Positions 14,275-15,123 of a stretch of DNA of 15,123 nt are shown one piece after another. Location: NCBI GenBank assembly GCA_020345785.1, contig CP070771.1, forward strand, positions 412,536-427,658, written 5' to 3'. The stretch comes from Desulfobacterales bacterium (GTDB lineage Bacteria > Desulfobacterota > Desulfobacteria > Desulfobacterales > JAFDCJ01). The notes beneath the pieces were generated by a model. That model did no database searches and was not told where the DNA came from. It was given only the letters and a program-made list of their open reading frames with translations. The stretch's first letter is position 1, and each line of letters begins with the position of its first letter. The translations under genes were made by a program, and so were the position numbers.

Positions 14275-14937
14275 ATGCGCTATTACCCCATACACTTAGA
14301 TATTCAAGACAGAAACTGCCTGGTAGTTGGCGGCGGGGGCGTGGGAACGCGCAAAGTAATGGCACTGCTAAATTGCGGCGCCAACGTCACCGTTGTCAGT
14401 CCCAATATATCGGAAAAGCTGCGTGATCTTGCAGGATCCCCATCCCTAAAGCTGAAGCAGCGGCCATATCAATCAAGCGATCTTGACGGCATGTTTTTGG
14501 TCATCGGGGCTACCGATGATGAGACGCTAAACCGCCGAATCAGCAGTGACGCCGAACGGCGCAGCACCTTGTGCAACATCGCCGATCGTCCCGAAGTATG
14601 TAATTTTATTTTACCCTCGATCGTTCAAAGAGATGATTTAGTCATCACTATTTCCACTTCCGGCAGGAGTCCGGCCCTGGCAAAAAAACTGCGCCAATCG
14701 CTTGAAACCCAGTTCGGTGAGGAATATGGCGTCTTTCTGAGGCTCATGGGAGGCATACGCAAAAAGTTATTGAGCCAATCCCACGAACCCGAAGCCCATA
14801 AACCCATTTTTGAGCAGCTGATAAACAGTGATCTGACCTTACTGATCAAGCAGGGCAAAACCGTCGAGATCGACGCCCTGTTGTTTAACATATTAGGTGA
14901 AGGCTATAAATTTGATGAATTAATTAATCCGCCCTGA
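14275..14937 (+). CDS. Precorrin-2 dehydrogenase/sirohydrochlorin ferrochelatase (Met8/CysG N-terminal type)
   Basis: A 220-residue protein starting MRYYPIHLDIQDRNCLVVGGGGVGTRK. That is an NAD-binding Rossmann motif (18-26) in the usual position for siroheme synthase CysG N-terminal and yeast Met8. Asp104 (NIADRPEVCNF) is at the same number as the catalytic Asp of CysG. TISTSGRSPALAKKLR (125-140) is the family's second signature. There is no uroporphyrinogen methyltransferase domain, so this enzyme makes only the last two steps to siroheme: NAD-dependent oxidation of precorrin-2 and iron insertion. In a sulfate reducer siroheme is needed for DsrAB; in this group sirohydrochlorin can also lead to heme through the alternative route. 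No Shine-Dalgarno is seen upstream. From the stop to the window end (14938-15123) I see no gene. Confidence 0.93.
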   Translation: MRYYPIHLDIQDRNCLVVGGGGVGTRKVMALLNCGANVTVVSPNISEKLRDLAGSPSLKLKQRPYQSSDLDGMFLVIGATDDETLNRRISSDAERRSTLCNIADRPEVCNFILPSIVQRDDLVITISTSGRSPALAKKLRQSLETQFGEEYGVFLRLMGGIRKKLLSQSHEPEAHKPIFEQLINSDLTLLIKQGKTVEIDALLFNILGEGYKFDELINPP

Positions 14938-15016
14938 AAATAGCACATTCAGAGTTGGATATGGTGCTATGGAAACTGAATAAACTTATTTGACCAGAGG
15001 CCCGGCGGATTAATTA
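14921..15016. repeat. 13-bp perfect inverted repeat around the end of the siroheme gene
   Basis: TAATTAATCCGCC (14921-14933, the last codons of the gene) and GGCGGATTAATTA (15004-15016) are exact reverse complements separated by 70 bp. A T-rich stretch (about 15030-15041) follows the right arm at some distance. It could be a large hairpin at the mRNA end or a chance A/T-rich match. Confidence 0.4.
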
Positions 15017-15123
15017 CCTTATGCTGCGCATATTGTTTTTATTTCAATCAACCATATGAAACTAAAGAGACATCGTCTGGATTAACAAACTGAAATATCT
15101 GACTTCGATCAAACCGGCCGCCT

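Overview
The window looks like chromosomal DNA of a sulfate-reducing member of the Desulfobacterota, probably Desulfobacterales-like. The left edge carries the start of the membrane complex that works with dissimilatory sulfite reductase (dsrM and the first 227 codons of dsrK). The right edge carries a precorrin-2 dehydrogenase/ferrochelatase-type gene for siroheme, the cofactor of that reductase. The taxonomic placement is inferred from these genes. No rRNA, tRNA, CRISPR array, insertion sequence or phage gene was seen.

Layout. From 1 to 4646 everything reads on the minus strand. In transcription order there is an anti-sigma-antagonist (STAS) gene and a response-regulator/SpoIIE phosphatase gene, forming one short operon. 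A good sigma70-type promoter follows, then a stand-alone RsbRD_N-domain protein, a possible 26-codon ORF, dsrM and dsrK (running off the window). From 4780 to 6781 three plus-strand genes follow: an orphan pyruvate-kinase C-terminal-domain protein, a zinc-ribbon protein with four CxxC pairs, and the tRNA wobble methyltransferase trmL. From 6844 to 9244 two minus-strand genes encode a PLP aminotransferase of the alanine/serine-glyoxylate type and a MinD/FleN-like P-loop ATPase. From 9550 to the right end the plus strand carries clpB, a strong intrinsic terminator, a DHH phosphoesterase, an RNase Z-like metallo-beta-lactamase protein and the siroheme gene.

Function. The left block joins three parts of the partner-switching (Rsb/SpoIIAA) signalling families to the DsrMKJOP complex genes. 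These are an RsbR-type sensor domain without its STAS half, a STAS antagonist, and a receiver-controlled PP2C phosphatase. No RsbW/SpoIIAB kinase lies in the window. Whether this circuit controls sulfate respiration is an inference from neighbourhood only. The right block is housekeeping: protein disaggregation, nucleic-acid turnover and tetrapyrrole supply.

The most unusual layer is between the genes. Five spacers contain tandem tracts of short, degenerate units with a kept 7-bp or about 8-bp period, and in four of them copies face each other as inverted arrays. Different spacers use different units, but two far-apart spacers (9345-9456 and 14091-14251) share the CAACCAG/ATCCAGN unit. They resemble in principle the heptameric short tandemly repeated repeats known from cyanobacteria and Beggiatoaceae. 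I also noted a 16-bp palindrome inside a divergent promoter and several smaller inverted repeats.
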